64,000 nt of DNA, from assembly GCA_913058335.1 (NCBI GenBank), contig CAJXPX010000001.1, forward strand, positions 246,618-310,617, given 5' to 3'. The notes beneath the pieces are model-generated. The model did no database searches, was not told where the DNA came from, and saw only the letters and a program-made list of their open reading frames with translations. Each line of letters opens with the position of its first letter. Positions within the stretch are counted from its first letter, which is position 1. Source of the stretch: an uncultured Hyphomonadaceae bacterium (GTDB lineage: Bacteria; Pseudomonadota; Alphaproteobacteria; Caulobacterales; Maricaulaceae). Shown one piece after another: positions 44,739 through 53,572 of the stretch. The position numbers and the translations under genes were made by a program.

Positions 44739-46223
44739 ATGTCATTTTATCGCCTAAGCGCCTGTGCGCTCTTATTGCTTTCGGCCTGTTCAACAGTGCC
44801 GCAATCAACATCAAATATGCAGTCCTCAGAACCTATTACAGTTCCAAAGACGCAGTTTTCAGGTGAGCAAGGTAGCTTTGAAATGGGGCAACTGGCCGTT
44901 GAAAATCGGCTCAATCAGCCCGAAGCTCCAAAACGTGCCAAGAACGTCATTTTATTTGTGGGGGACGGTATGGGCGTTTCAACTATCACAGCCATTCGCA
45001 TCCATGCAGGACAGAAACTGGGGCAATCCGGCGAAGAACATATATTGGCTATGGAGAGCCTCCCTCACACAGCGCTGTCGAAAACTTACAACACTAATCA
45101 GCAAGTCTCTGATTCAGCGGGAACAGCGACCGCTTTTATGACGGGCCAAAAAACCAAAGCGGGCGTGATTAATGTGGGCCCGGAGGCTGACCGAAATGAT
45201 TGTGCGGGTTCGCTATCAGCGCCGTTGGAAAGTTTTTTATTGCAGGCCGCAGATCAAGGCTATTCGACTGGTGTTGTCTCCACGGCTCGTTTGACACATG
45301 CTACGCCTGCCGCCACTTATTCTAATTCACCAAATCGGGATTGGGAAAGTCTGAGCGACTTGCCTGAAAATGCCCGAAGCGAGGGCTGCACCCCTATTGC
45401 AGCTCAGATGGAAGCGGCGCTTTCCTCAGGACGCCTGGACATCGCCATGGGCGGCGGCAAAGGAAAATTTGAATCCGGTGTTGAAGAGAGGGTCGGCGGA
45501 ACTTTTGTCGGTGACAAAAATTCGCTTAGTCAGGTAAATACCCAAACGCAGCTTCCGCTTTTGGGACTATTTTCAAACAGCCACATGGAGTTTGTTCGGG
45601 CCAAAGACGAAACAAATCTAGAACCCTCAATTGCAGATATGGCAGTTAAGGCAATTGACCGCCTTGAGGCAGAAGGTAACGGCTATTTCTTGATGGTCGA
45701 AGGCGGCCGAATTGATCATGGTCATCATGCGGGCAGAGCAGAACTTGCTTTGGATGAAGGCGTTGCTCTTGACGAAGCGATTGCAGCCACGCTTTCGAAA
45801 GTCGATTTGTCCGAGACTCTTATCATCGTCACGGCAGATCACAGCCATGTTTTCACCATTGCAGGGTATCCCTCTCGCGGGAACCCAATTCTGGGCACCG
45901 TCAAAGGCAATGATGATACCGGACACCCAAATGGTGAAAATGTTCTCGGCACAGATGATCAACCTTATACGACGTTAGGTTATCAGAACGGCCCCGGCGC
46001 AGTAGAAGGCATCCGTAACCCGGACACTCGACCTGGCGAAGTGATTGTTCAAAAGGCAGCTATTCCAACGGGTTATGTAAGCAATGGCGAGCAGCGACAT
46101 AGCGAAACACATGCGGGCGAAGATGTACCTGTCTTCGCGATTGGCCCATCTTCAGACCTCGTCTCCGGCGTTATGGAGCAAAATGTCATTTATCACATCA
46201 TGCGCGAAGCCATGGGCTTTTAG
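44739..46223 (+). CDS. phoA: PhoA-type alkaline phosphatase, lipoprotein
   Basis: A 494-residue alkaline phosphatase with a lipoprotein signal (lipobox LLSAC near residue 17), so it is likely membrane anchored in the periplasm or outer surface. The nucleophile Ser is in VSDSAGTATAFMTGQ; metal ligands are in FVGDGMGVSTITAIR, GGRIDHGHHAGRAELA, TADHSHVFTIAGY and HSETHAGEDVPVFA. It removes phosphate from nucleotides and other monoesters, giving nucleosides for the CNT transporter. It follows amn closely and ends at a terminator. Confidence 0.94.
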   Translation: MSFYRLSACALLLLSACSTVPQSTSNMQSSEPITVPKTQFSGEQGSFEMGQLAVENRLNQPEAPKRAKNVILFVGDGMGVSTITAIRIHAGQKLGQSGEEHILAMESLPHTALSKTYNTNQQVSDSAGTATAFMTGQKTKAGVINVGPEADRNDCAGSLSAPLESFLLQAADQGYSTGVVSTARLTHATPAATYSNSPNRDWESLSDLPENARSEGCTPIAAQMEAALSSGRLDIAMGGGKGKFESGVEERVGGTFVGDKNSLSQVNTQTQLPLLGLFSNSHMEFVRAKDETNLEPSIADMAVKAIDRLEAEGNGYFLMVEGGRIDHGHHAGRAELALDEGVALDEAIAATLSKVDLSETLIIVTADHSHVFTIAGYPSRGNPILGTVKGNDDTGHPNGENVLGTDDQPYTTLGYQNGPGAVEGIRNPDTRPGEVIVQKAAIPTGYVSNGEQRHSETHAGEDVPVFAIGPSSDLVSGVMEQNVIYHIMREAMGF

Positions 46224-46248
46224 ACTCGCCTTTCGTGTTGATAATTTT

Positions 46249-46279
46249 AGGATGAGGCGAAAGTCTCATCCTTTTTTAT
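46249..46279 (+). terminator. Intrinsic terminator after phoA
   Basis: AGGATGAG and CTCATCCT form an 8-base stem closed by a GC-GAAA-type loop, followed by T-run, 25 bases after the stop codon. It separates the phosphatase gene from the convergent flagellar operon and may serve both. Confidence 0.88.
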
Positions 46280-46307
46280 AACCTATTTGAAGGCACTATC
46301 TGGGGTT

Positions 46308-46766
46308 TTACAGGGTGTTACCAGCCTTAATTGTATCGGCAAATCTATTTTGATTTAACCACCCCTCCAAATTGCGTTCTGCCTCAATTTCGTCCTTCTC
46401 CGCTAAAACTCTTTTGCGGATCGCCGCCTGTTGGGAAAGGAGCACATTTCTTCTAGATGTTTGCGTTTTAAGATCTTCCAGCAACGTCTTCTTTAGTTCC
46501 GTAATCTGCTGTAGATCCGATTGCAGACTCGAAATTCTGTTCAATTGAGCCGATTTCCATTGTTCGAAAACAATGACATCCGTTTGGAGGAAGGACGTCT
46601 CAGAGCCTACGAAAAGAGACGTATGGTTTCGTTCTATATCTTTCCTGGTCTTTTCAATGCTATCGGAAATCTTTGTCGCAGCGAACACCACATCAGCAAG
46701 CTTTTTTTCTGCTTGCTGCTTCATAATGTTATTTAGCTTAAGTAGAACTTCAAATTTGTCCCCCAT
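46308..46766 (-). CDS. FliJ-like coiled-coil flagellar export protein (candidate)
   Basis: A 152-residue protein that is almost wholly helical and highly charged, with long heptad-like stretches (MKQQAEKKLADVVFA, LQSDLQQITELKKTLLEDLK, RKRVLAEKDEIEAERNLEGWL). Size and composition fit FliJ, the stalk of the flagellar export ATPase. Its start (TGATG) overlaps the flhB stop, so it belongs to the flhB operon rather than next to fliI as in many bacteria. Sequence similarity in such coiled coils is weak, so the name is an inference from position and shape. Confidence 0.65.
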   Translation of the reverse strand: MGDKFEVLLKLNNIMKQQAEKKLADVVFAATKISDSIEKTRKDIERNHTSLFVGSETSFLQTDVIVFEQWKSAQLNRISSLQSDLQQITELKKTLLEDLKTQTSRRNVLLSQQAAIRKRVLAEKDEIEAERNLEGWLNQNRFADTIKAGNTL

Positions 46767-47863
46767 CACTCATACCCTTTGCGTTTCAGGCTATCGGCAA
46801 AGTGAATAGAGGCAGCGACCGCGGCATAATGTTCCGGTTTGATGACGTCGCCGACTTCTACGCCTGCATAAATGGATCGCGCACAAGGTGGGTCAGAATG
46901 AATTGGAATATTATTTTCTTCCGCTTTCTTTCGAATTCTGAAAGCCAGCTCATCAACCCCTTTGGCCAAAAGAACAGGAACGGTCTTTTGTTCACGCTCC
47001 CATTTCAACGCGACAGCATAATGCGTCGGGTTGACAATAATCACATCCGCCTTGGCCACATCATTGATCATCGTAGCTTGAGAGAGGGCAAGAGCCCGGC
47101 GGCGACGCTCGCCCTTCAGATGCGGATCGCCTTCACTTTCTTTATTCTCATCCTTAATTTCTTTAAGAGTCATACGAAGTTTTTTCATATGCGCAAACCA
47201 CGCGTAAGGCAGGTCCACTAGCGCAATCAGGCCCAAAGCAATAATCATAAAAATGATAAGCTGTAAGGCTGTCTTATTCATTTCCGGGACAATCAAAGCA
47301 TGTGGAATTGCGCTCATACCCGGCAATTCTTTCAACAGAGTGAAAAAGAAAAACATTGCTACAGAGGCGATGAACGCCAGTTTGAAAAATCGTTTTCCAA
47401 ACTCGACCATCCCCGTGGCACCATATTTTTGTTTTGCATTAGAAATGGGGGAAAGGCGGGATAGTTTCGGTTTTAACTTGCTCGGGGCAAAAACAACGGC
47501 CCGCTGCAAAACAAGCGAAACAACAATCGCGAGAATAAGAAGCATGAAAACCGGCCCCAAGGCAAGAATGGGCTTCCATAAAAATTCTGATGCTCCGTTT
47601 TGGCCAAACCGGGCGGATTTAGAATTCAGTAAAGCATTTCCCATATCAGTTGGATGCTCCAACATACTCGATAACGAAATCAAAGCGTTCGTCACAATGG
47701 CTTTACCAAAAATCACGATAGCCACAGCTAGCCCAATATAGAGCATAAGCGTGTTCGCTTCTGTTGATTGGGGGGTATCCCCTTTCTCACGGGATTTTCG
47801 TATTTTTGTTTCCGAGGCGTCAAAACTCTTTTCCTCGGCGCCCGACTGTTCATTCTCGCTCAT
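46766..47863 (-). CDS. flhB: Flagellar export switch protein FlhB
   Basis: A 365-residue inner-membrane protein with four membrane segments and a cytoplasmic C-domain. The self-cleaving motif NPTH is present in VIVNPTHYAVALKWE. The N terminus shows the FlhB start (KSFDASETKIRKSREKGDTP). It controls export-substrate switching together with FliK, which is encoded at 57551. It lies downstream of fliR and upstream of the FliJ-like gene. Confidence 0.96.
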   Translation of the reverse strand: MSENEQSGAEEKSFDASETKIRKSREKGDTPQSTEANTLMLYIGLAVAIVIFGKAIVTNALISLSSMLEHPTDMGNALLNSKSARFGQNGASEFLWKPILALGPVFMLLILAIVVSLVLQRAVVFAPSKLKPKLSRLSPISNAKQKYGATGMVEFGKRFFKLAFIASVAMFFFFTLLKELPGMSAIPHALIVPEMNKTALQLIIFMIIALGLIALVDLPYAWFAHMKKLRMTLKEIKDENKESEGDPHLKGERRRRALALSQATMINDVAKADVIIVNPTHYAVALKWEREQKTVPVLLAKGVDELAFRIRKKAEENNIPIHSDPPCARSIYAGVEVGDVIKPEHYAAVAASIHFADSLKRKGYE

Positions 47864-47871
47864 GCAGCCCC

Positions 47872-48654
47872 CTAGCCCGCGAACTCAAAGCTGACGGATT
47901 CGGTTTGGGCAATGCCTGTCCAAAGCGTCAGAATAGTGACAACAGAGAATGCCAAAAGCAGTAAGCCAACGCCTAAAATCGCCGGCATTCCCACAAAGGA
48001 GACTAATAATTGCGGCATAGCCCGGTTCACGAAACCCAGCAGCAGATTATAGATAAAGTTCAATAGAATAAAGGGAAAGGCCAGAGACAGACTCCACCGG
48101 AAAAGGTTTAGAGCTTTATCCGTCAACTCATAGGCAAAATTATTAAAGTCAGGGGCCGCTCCCAATGGAAAAACATCATATGATCGAATGAGAATTGAAA
48201 AAGCCTCTATATGGAAGTTCATTGTAATCAGTAACGTCACGCCAGCCAGCATGAAAAAATTACTTAATGTCGTATTCGGCTCGGTCGCGATTCCCTCCCC
48301 CAAAGGCTGAGATATAGACATAGCTTGAGAGATAATATTCCCGACCACTTGCAAACCGATTACTATCAAGCGAAGCGCAAAGCCAAAAAAGAAGCCAAAA
48401 ACCGCCTCTTTGGCAATGAGAACTGTCGCGTCCGAAAGCTGCGTAATTGGTATGGGCTGGGTCATCACGACAGGAAGCATGAGCCAAGTCAGCATGAGCG
48501 CCAGACCAAGCCTGACACGCGGCGTAATAGTACGTTCTCCAATTGTTGGGACTAGAAAAATGAAAACTGACATGCGCGTGAAGATGGCCATGATCGCAAA
48601 GAGCGAATCCATATAGGGCGCTATGATAGCCGTGAAGCCATCTAGAAATTCCAT
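47872..48654 (-). CDS. fliR: Flagellar export gate protein FliR
   Basis: A 260-residue membrane protein with about six hydrophobic segments. Typical parts are RMSVFIFLVPTIGERTITPR near the N terminus, GLQVVGNIISQAMSISQPL and GFVNRAMPQLLVSFVGMPA. FliR forms the FliP5Q4R1 pore of the type III export gate. Its start abuts the flhA stop at 48654, and flhB follows eight bases after its end. Confidence 0.95.
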   Translation of the reverse strand: MEFLDGFTAIIAPYMDSLFAIMAIFTRMSVFIFLVPTIGERTITPRVRLGLALMLTWLMLPVVMTQPIPITQLSDATVLIAKEAVFGFFFGFALRLIVIGLQVVGNIISQAMSISQPLGEGIATEPNTTLSNFFMLAGVTLLITMNFHIEAFSILIRSYDVFPLGAAPDFNNFAYELTDKALNLFRWSLSLAFPFILLNFIYNLLLGFVNRAMPQLLVSFVGMPAILGVGLLLLAFSVVTILTLWTGIAQTESVSFEFAG

Positions 48655-50738
48655 CAGGCGACGCCCATTATAGCAGGGCGTTCTGACGTCCCGATCTCCT
48701 CATAGGCTACGACGGGATTGCGAACTCCTTTTGCGTTTAAAACAGACCGAATGAAGCGGCGACGTTTAGAGGTTGTGGCGATAGCCGCATAGACGCCTTG
48801 TCTTGCAGACTTATCCAATTCCTTGCGGACGCTCCCGGCCAACCGGTTAAAATCATCAGGCGGCAGAGCCACATCCCGGCGACCACTCTCATCTGTTGTT
48901 TCACTCGCCGTGAACTGGGCTTCCCAATCAGGCCCGATTTGAATTAAAGGCAGCCGCCCGCTTTCATCGCGCAATTTGGATACAAATTGGTAGCTCATTC
49001 TATGTCGTACAAAGTCCGCCAATTGTTCCGTGTTATTTATGACCGTCTTACCCTCGGCAATTGTCTCTAAGATCAAAGGGATATTCCGAATTGATATCCG
49101 CTCTTCCAATAACAAGCGACAAACCCCTTGAAACAGATCTAGGGGCACTTTATCGGGGATAAATTCTTCGATAATTTTTTTATTGGATTCCGCCCGGCCG
49201 GCATCGCTTACATTCTTGAAGGTATCCAGCGTCTTTCTAAGCGTCCGGCGCGTCAGAAGCTTGGTAAAATTGTCTTGTATGATCTCCAATAAATGCGTGG
49301 CAAGGACCTCAATAGGCGCGATGACCGTAACGCCCAACATCATCAACTCGTCTTCGTACTCTTTGTCAATCCACCGTGCCGGCGCTTGGAAAACAGGCTC
49401 TTTTGTATTCTGCCCCGGGATATGCGGGTGGTCTTCCGGGTCTATCAAGGCTAAAAGCTGTTTGGACTTAAGGCTTTGCGTCGCAATTTCCGTGCCTTGA
49501 ATTTTTATCTTGTAAACGTCCTCTGGCAGAAGCGTGTTATCCGTCAGCCGAATAGGCGGCAGAACAAATCCAAACTCCTTGGCAACAAATTTTCGTATTT
49601 TCTGGACCCTTTGGTCAAAGCCAAATTCTTCATTCATGACATTCGGAACAATATTTGGTGACAATTCTACACTGATTTCATCAATATCAAGTGCGTCACC
49701 GAGTTTCTGTTCTTCCGGAATTTCAGTAACGGCGTCTTCAGTGTCAGCTGGTTTTTCGGCTTCCGCCTTCTGCCGAGAATATGACATATAAGCGACCACT
49801 GAAAGGATAACCGCCCCCCCTATAAATGGCAGAAATGGAAGCCCCGGGAAGAACGCAAAGATTAACATAATACCCGCGACAGCGCTTATGGCCGCTGGGT
49901 ATTGGCCGAATTGTTTGAATAGGGCGAAATCCACAGTGCCTTCGCCGCGGCCCTTAGACAAAAGCAAGCCCGCCGCAATTGAGATAATGACTGCGGGGAT
50001 TTGCGAGACTAAGCCATCTCCGACCGTCAGGACAGAGTAGTTTTTAATCGCTTCGCCGAAAGAGATATTATGAACCCCTACTCCAATACCGATACCCGCA
50101 ATTAAATTCAAAAGTGTGATTAAAATCCCGGCAACAGCGTCACCTTTCATAAACTTTGAAACGCCATCCAATGAACCAAGAAAAGCTGTTTCTTCTTGTT
50201 CCGTCACCCGTCTCTGTGCGGCCTCGGCGTGAGAAATAGCGCCCGCCGCCAAATCCGCATCAATCGCCATTTGCTTGCCTGGCATCGCGTCGAGAGCAAA
50301 TCGGGCGCCGACTTCCGCCATACGGCCGGCGCCTTTGGCAATCACCATAAAATTCACAATAACGAGAACAGAGAAAACGATGAGACCAATAAAGATATTT
50401 CCGCCCATAACAAACATGGCAAAGCCTTCAATTACGCCCCCCGCCGCGTCTGGGCCAGTATGTCCCTCCCCAATTATGAGTTTCGTCGAAGAAATATTTA
50501 AGGACAAACGAAGCAACAATGCTGCCAACAGAACAGAGGGAAATGAGCTGAAATCCAAGGGGCGTTCAATAAAAAGCGTGATTGTAAAAATCAAAATAGC
50601 GAAAGCAAAAGACGCCGAGAGGCCGACATCCAAAACCCATGACGGCATAGGCAGGACCATCATCACTATGATGAACATTAAACCGATAGCCAAGAAGACT
50701 GTCGGATTTTTTATCAATTCCCCCAGAGATTTTGGCAT
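48654..50738 (-). CDS. flhA: Flagellar export apparatus protein FlhA
   Basis: A 694-residue protein with an N-terminal membrane domain (about eight segments) and a large cytoplasmic ring domain. The FHIPEP region is visible: KGAGRMAEVGARFALDAMPG and KQMAIDADLAAGAISHAEA. The cytoplasmic domain includes LPPIRLTDNTLLPEDVYKI and RILLEERISIRNIP-like residues that dock chaperone-substrate complexes. It forms the nonameric export ring. It sits two bases after fliQ. Confidence 0.96.
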   Translation of the reverse strand: MPKSLGELIKNPTVFLAIGLMFIIVMMVLPMPSWVLDVGLSASFAFAILIFTITLFIERPLDFSSFPSVLLAALLLRLSLNISSTKLIIGEGHTGPDAAGGVIEGFAMFVMGGNIFIGLIVFSVLVIVNFMVIAKGAGRMAEVGARFALDAMPGKQMAIDADLAAGAISHAEAAQRRVTEQEETAFLGSLDGVSKFMKGDAVAGILITLLNLIAGIGIGVGVHNISFGEAIKNYSVLTVGDGLVSQIPAVIISIAAGLLLSKGRGEGTVDFALFKQFGQYPAAISAVAGIMLIFAFFPGLPFLPFIGGAVILSVVAYMSYSRQKAEAEKPADTEDAVTEIPEEQKLGDALDIDEISVELSPNIVPNVMNEEFGFDQRVQKIRKFVAKEFGFVLPPIRLTDNTLLPEDVYKIKIQGTEIATQSLKSKQLLALIDPEDHPHIPGQNTKEPVFQAPARWIDKEYEDELMMLGVTVIAPIEVLATHLLEIIQDNFTKLLTRRTLRKTLDTFKNVSDAGRAESNKKIIEEFIPDKVPLDLFQGVCRLLLEERISIRNIPLILETIAEGKTVINNTEQLADFVRHRMSYQFVSKLRDESGRLPLIQIGPDWEAQFTASETTDESGRRDVALPPDDFNRLAGSVRKELDKSARQGVYAAIATTSKRRRFIRSVLNAKGVRNPVVAYEEIGTSERPAIMGVA

Positions 50739-50740
50739 AA

Positions 50741-51004
50741 TTATCCGGCGATGGCTGGTATGACAATGGAGTCAAACAGATGGATGCACATTCGAGCCAT
50801 AAACCCCGCCGTGGCAACAAAGACGATCAACATCGCGCCAAGTTTAGGGACAAATGTCAGAGTCATTTCTTGGATGGATGTTAAAGCCTGTAGTAAGCCA
50901 ACAGCCAACCCTATTAGTAAAGCCGTTCCCAAAAGCGGTAGCGACATAATCGCAGCGCTCCAAAAAAACTCACGCACAATGGAAAGGATTTCTGCCTCGC
51001 CCAT
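50741..51004 (-). CDS. fliQ: Flagellar export gate protein FliQ
   Basis: An 87-residue protein with two membrane helices (SAAIMSLPLLGTALLIGLAV and LGAMLIVFVATAGFM) joined by the conserved loop ALTSIQEMTLTFVPK. It is a pore subunit with FliP and FliR. It overlaps fliE's end by one base and leads directly into flhA. Confidence 0.94.
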   Translation of the reverse strand: MGEAEILSIVREFFWSAAIMSLPLLGTALLIGLAVGLLQALTSIQEMTLTFVPKLGAMLIVFVATAGFMARMCIHLFDSIVIPAIAG

Positions 51005-51318
51005 TAGACAGGCATACGCAAAAGTTCTTGGTAAGCTTCCACCACACGGTTCCGGATCGTCACCGCTGTTTCCAAGGCCACTTCTGCATTCGCCATGGCC
51101 TGCACAACTGAATGTGCATCTGCTTGGCCAGACGCCATAGCCTCGGTTGTTTTCTCAACATTTTGGAAAACCTCGGCGAACTCTTTCGCGCTTTCAGCTA
51201 CGGCGCCTGTCGCCGAACCGGTTTCCTTGGCGCCCATCTCTGCCGGTTTTGAATTCGGAGAAAGAGCCTGCCTAGCAATTTGATATTGGCGCATCGCGCC
51301 GAGGGAAGTCGGTTCCAT
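51004..51318 (-). CDS. fliE: Flagellar MS-ring/rod adaptor FliE
   Basis: A 104-residue helical protein. The C-terminal half contains the FliE motif: VVQAMANAEVALETAVTIRN and VVEAYQELLRMPV. It joins the MS ring to the rod. AGGAG lies upstream of the ATG. It follows flgC and precedes fliQ. Confidence 0.92.
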   Translation of the reverse strand: MEPTSLGAMRQYQIARQALSPNSKPAEMGAKETGSATGAVAESAKEFAEVFQNVEKTTEAMASGQADAHSVVQAMANAEVALETAVTIRNRVVEAYQELLRMPV

Positions 51319-51330
51319 GAAACGCTCCTA

Positions 51331-51726
51331 TTAGTTCCGAAGCAAGTCTATGAGACTGCGATACATTTGAGTGGCTTGGCGGAAGGTGGAGAGATTGGCT
51401 TCATAGCTTCGGCCCGCTTCCCGTGCATCCGCCAGTTCAACCATCATATCCACGTTTGAAGACATCACCATTCCGTTATCATCCGCCAAAGGACTGGCCG
51501 GGTCAAAAATCTGCGTGCCTTCGCTATTGTCCAGACTTACATCGCCGATCTTGACGCGTTCCATATTATTAACGCGGTCCATCTCGGTTTCGAAGTTGAC
51601 CTGCTTGCGGTGATAGCCATGTGTGTCGGTATTGGAGAGGTTTTCACTAGCAATACGCAAGCGAAAAGACTGTACATTCATCCCGCTAGAAGCGGCAGCC
51701 ATTGATTTTGAAATTGAGTTGTCCAT
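51331..51726 (-). CDS. flgC: Flagellar rod protein FlgC
   Basis: A 131-residue proximal rod protein. The N-terminal rod motif LRIASENLSNTDTHGYHRK and the C-terminal MVELADAREAGRSYEANLST helix define the family. It is exported without a signal peptide. It lies between flgB and fliE in the usual order. Confidence 0.94.
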   Translation of the reverse strand: MDNSISKSMAAASSGMNVQSFRLRIASENLSNTDTHGYHRKQVNFETEMDRVNNMERVKIGDVSLDNSEGTQIFDPASPLADDNGMVMSSNVDMMVELADAREAGRSYEANLSTFRQATQMYRSLIDLLRN

Positions 51727-51754
51727 CCTGGAGCGTCCTCATTATACAGCTAAA

Positions 51755-52117
51755 TTAAAGGTTTTTGCCAACGGCCATTTTCATCATTGAAAGAGATTTG
51801 CGGTAAAGCATCAAAGCCAAGGCATGATCATTCTGCGTCTCCGCTGATTTCATCATTTGCTCTTCGAGGGATACGGAGTTTCCGTTCGGAGAAGTCGCGT
51901 CACCCATGCTGGACTCAACCACCCTGAATTGGCCAGTTTCAACAGGTTTCGCTCCCATTTGCGATTCGTGAAAAACTTCGCTGAATGGCTGTAGGTCTTT
52001 TGCTTTATATCCGGGGGTATCTGAATTCGCTATATTTTCGGCGACGACGGCATGCCGCTGCGCAGCATGAGAGGCCATCGCGGAAACGAGGTTCTGTAAA
52101 TTTGTGCTCTTCATCAT
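51755..52117 (-). CDS. flgB: Flagellar rod protein FlgB
   Basis: A 120-residue rod protein with the family motif VVAENIANSDTPGYKAKDL and the C-terminal LMLYRKSLSMMKMAVGK. It is the first gene of the run flgB, flgC, fliE, fliQ, flhA, fliR, flhB, FliJ-like. Two adjacent Met codons can start it. A CtrA-like box lies 23 bases upstream. Confidence 0.94.
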   Translation of the reverse strand: MMKSTNLQNLVSAMASHAAQRHAVVAENIANSDTPGYKAKDLQPFSEVFHESQMGAKPVETGQFRVVESSMGDATSPNGNSVSLEEQMMKSAETQNDHALALMLYRKSLSMMKMAVGKNL

Positions 52118-52139
52118 GGCCCGACAATCCTTGTCTATG

Positions 52140-52155
52140 GTTTACCATAAGTTAA
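52140..52155 (-). promoter_or_regulatory. Candidate CtrA box upstream of flgB
   Basis: Read on the minus strand, TTAA-CTTATGG-TAAAC matches the CtrA consensus TTAA-N7-TTAAC with one mismatch. CtrA is known to start early flagellar genes in Caulobacter and relatives. It lies in the divergent region between flgB and fliI. Confidence 0.5.
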
Positions 52156-52231
52156 GGCCTACATCAGAGAGTTGAACGAGAAGTTAACAAACACCAACCA
52201 TATATTAACTTTATTCACCATATCTGCACCC

Positions 52232-53572
52232 ATGACCTATCTTGAACACGGATTCGACCAAGCGGAAATTCCTGCCCCCACGCGCTATTTCGGACGTGTG
52301 GAGAAAGTCACGGATCAATCCATCCATATCAGCGGATTGAATCACCGATTGGGACAAGGCGCTCTGATTGAAATAGAAAAGTCAGACGGCGAAAAAATCA
52401 GAGGCGAAGTTATTGCACTTGAAAACACCCGCGCTATGGCCACGCTTTACACAACAACTGCGGATGTCAGGATCGGCCAACGGGTCGAACATATACAGCC
52501 AACTCTACACTACCCTTCGGCAGACTGGATAGGAAAAATTCTTGATTATGAGGGACGCTGTATTGACGGGACAACACCCAATAGCGGCATAAAACGGGCA
52601 AAGCTCGACGCGCTCCCGCCCTCTGCTATTTTGCGAAAAGCTCTCGGCCCCAGACTTAATACAGGCGTCGCAGCGATTGATACGTTTTTGCCGCTCTGTC
52701 AGGGTCAGAGAACAGGATTGTTCGCGGGGTCAGGGGTTGGCAAGTCAACTCTTTTGGGGACCATTGCACGGTCCAATGATGCCGATGTGACCATCATCGC
52801 GCTTATCGGGGAAAGAGGGCGCGAAGTCCGGCACTTTGTGGAAAAGGTGATCGGTCCGGAAGGCATGAAAAAATCAATCGTTTTTGTGGCGACCTCAGAT
52901 ATGTCAGCCGCCATTAAGCTGCGCACAGCTCAACTCGCGATCTCTGCGGCGGAACATTTTAGAGATGAAGGCAAACAGGTTTTGTTCCTGTTCGACTCGC
53001 TCACCCGATACGCCGAAGCGCATCGGACAATTGCTTTGAATGCTGGCGAAGTCCCGGCCTTGAAAGCCTTTCCCCCCTCCACATTTCGCGCATTAGCTGC
53101 TTTATGTGAACGCTCCGGCCCCGGCCTCGACAATAGCGGGGACATTACGGCTGTTTTCAGCGTACTCGTGGCGGGATCCAACATGGAAGAACCGGTCGCG
53201 GATATGGTGCGTGGAATTTTGGACGGCCATGTTATTCTATCCCGGGAGATAGCGGAACGAGGACGTTATCCTGCCTTTGATATACGGCGAAGTGTCTCTC
53301 GGTCTCTTCCCGATGCGGCCACCCCGGAGCAAAATAAAGTGCTTCAAATAGCGCGGGAATATATTATGCGTTATGAGGAAGCGGAGCCAATTATTCAGGC
53401 TGGGCTTTATGTCAGCGGAACAGACCCTAAACTTGATAAGGCCATTGAGGCCTATGCGGACCTAGAAACCTTTATCGGAACAACCGAAAACCTCCTTATC
53501 GAAGACGCCTTTGAAAAACTTGCACATACAGTTGGCTTCGTTCCTCACTCGGAAGCCAGCGCACAGACTTAA
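52232..53572 (+). CDS. fliI: Flagellum-specific ATPase FliI
   Basis: About 446 residues from the ATG at 52232; the longer frame opens with a TTG at 52172 inside the intergenic region. Walker A is FAGSGVGKSTLLG; IIALIGERGREVRHFV and LFLFDSLTRYAEAHR are the catalytic Glu and Walker B regions. It powers or primes type III export. It is divergent from flgB. The gene overlaps the convergent DUF1217 gene by four bases. fliJ does not follow it; a FliJ-like protein is encoded after flhB instead. Confidence 0.95.
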   Translation: MTYLEHGFDQAEIPAPTRYFGRVEKVTDQSIHISGLNHRLGQGALIEIEKSDGEKIRGEVIALENTRAMATLYTTTADVRIGQRVEHIQPTLHYPSADWIGKILDYEGRCIDGTTPNSGIKRAKLDALPPSAILRKALGPRLNTGVAAIDTFLPLCQGQRTGLFAGSGVGKSTLLGTIARSNDADVTIIALIGERGREVRHFVEKVIGPEGMKKSIVFVATSDMSAAIKLRTAQLAISAAEHFRDEGKQVLFLFDSLTRYAEAHRTIALNAGEVPALKAFPPSTFRALAALCERSGPGLDNSGDITAVFSVLVAGSNMEEPVADMVRGILDGHVILSREIAERGRYPAFDIRRSVSRSLPDAATPEQNKVLQIAREYIMRYEEAEPIIQAGLYVSGTDPKLDKAIEAYADLETFIGTTENLLIEDAFEKLAHTVGFVPHSEASAQT

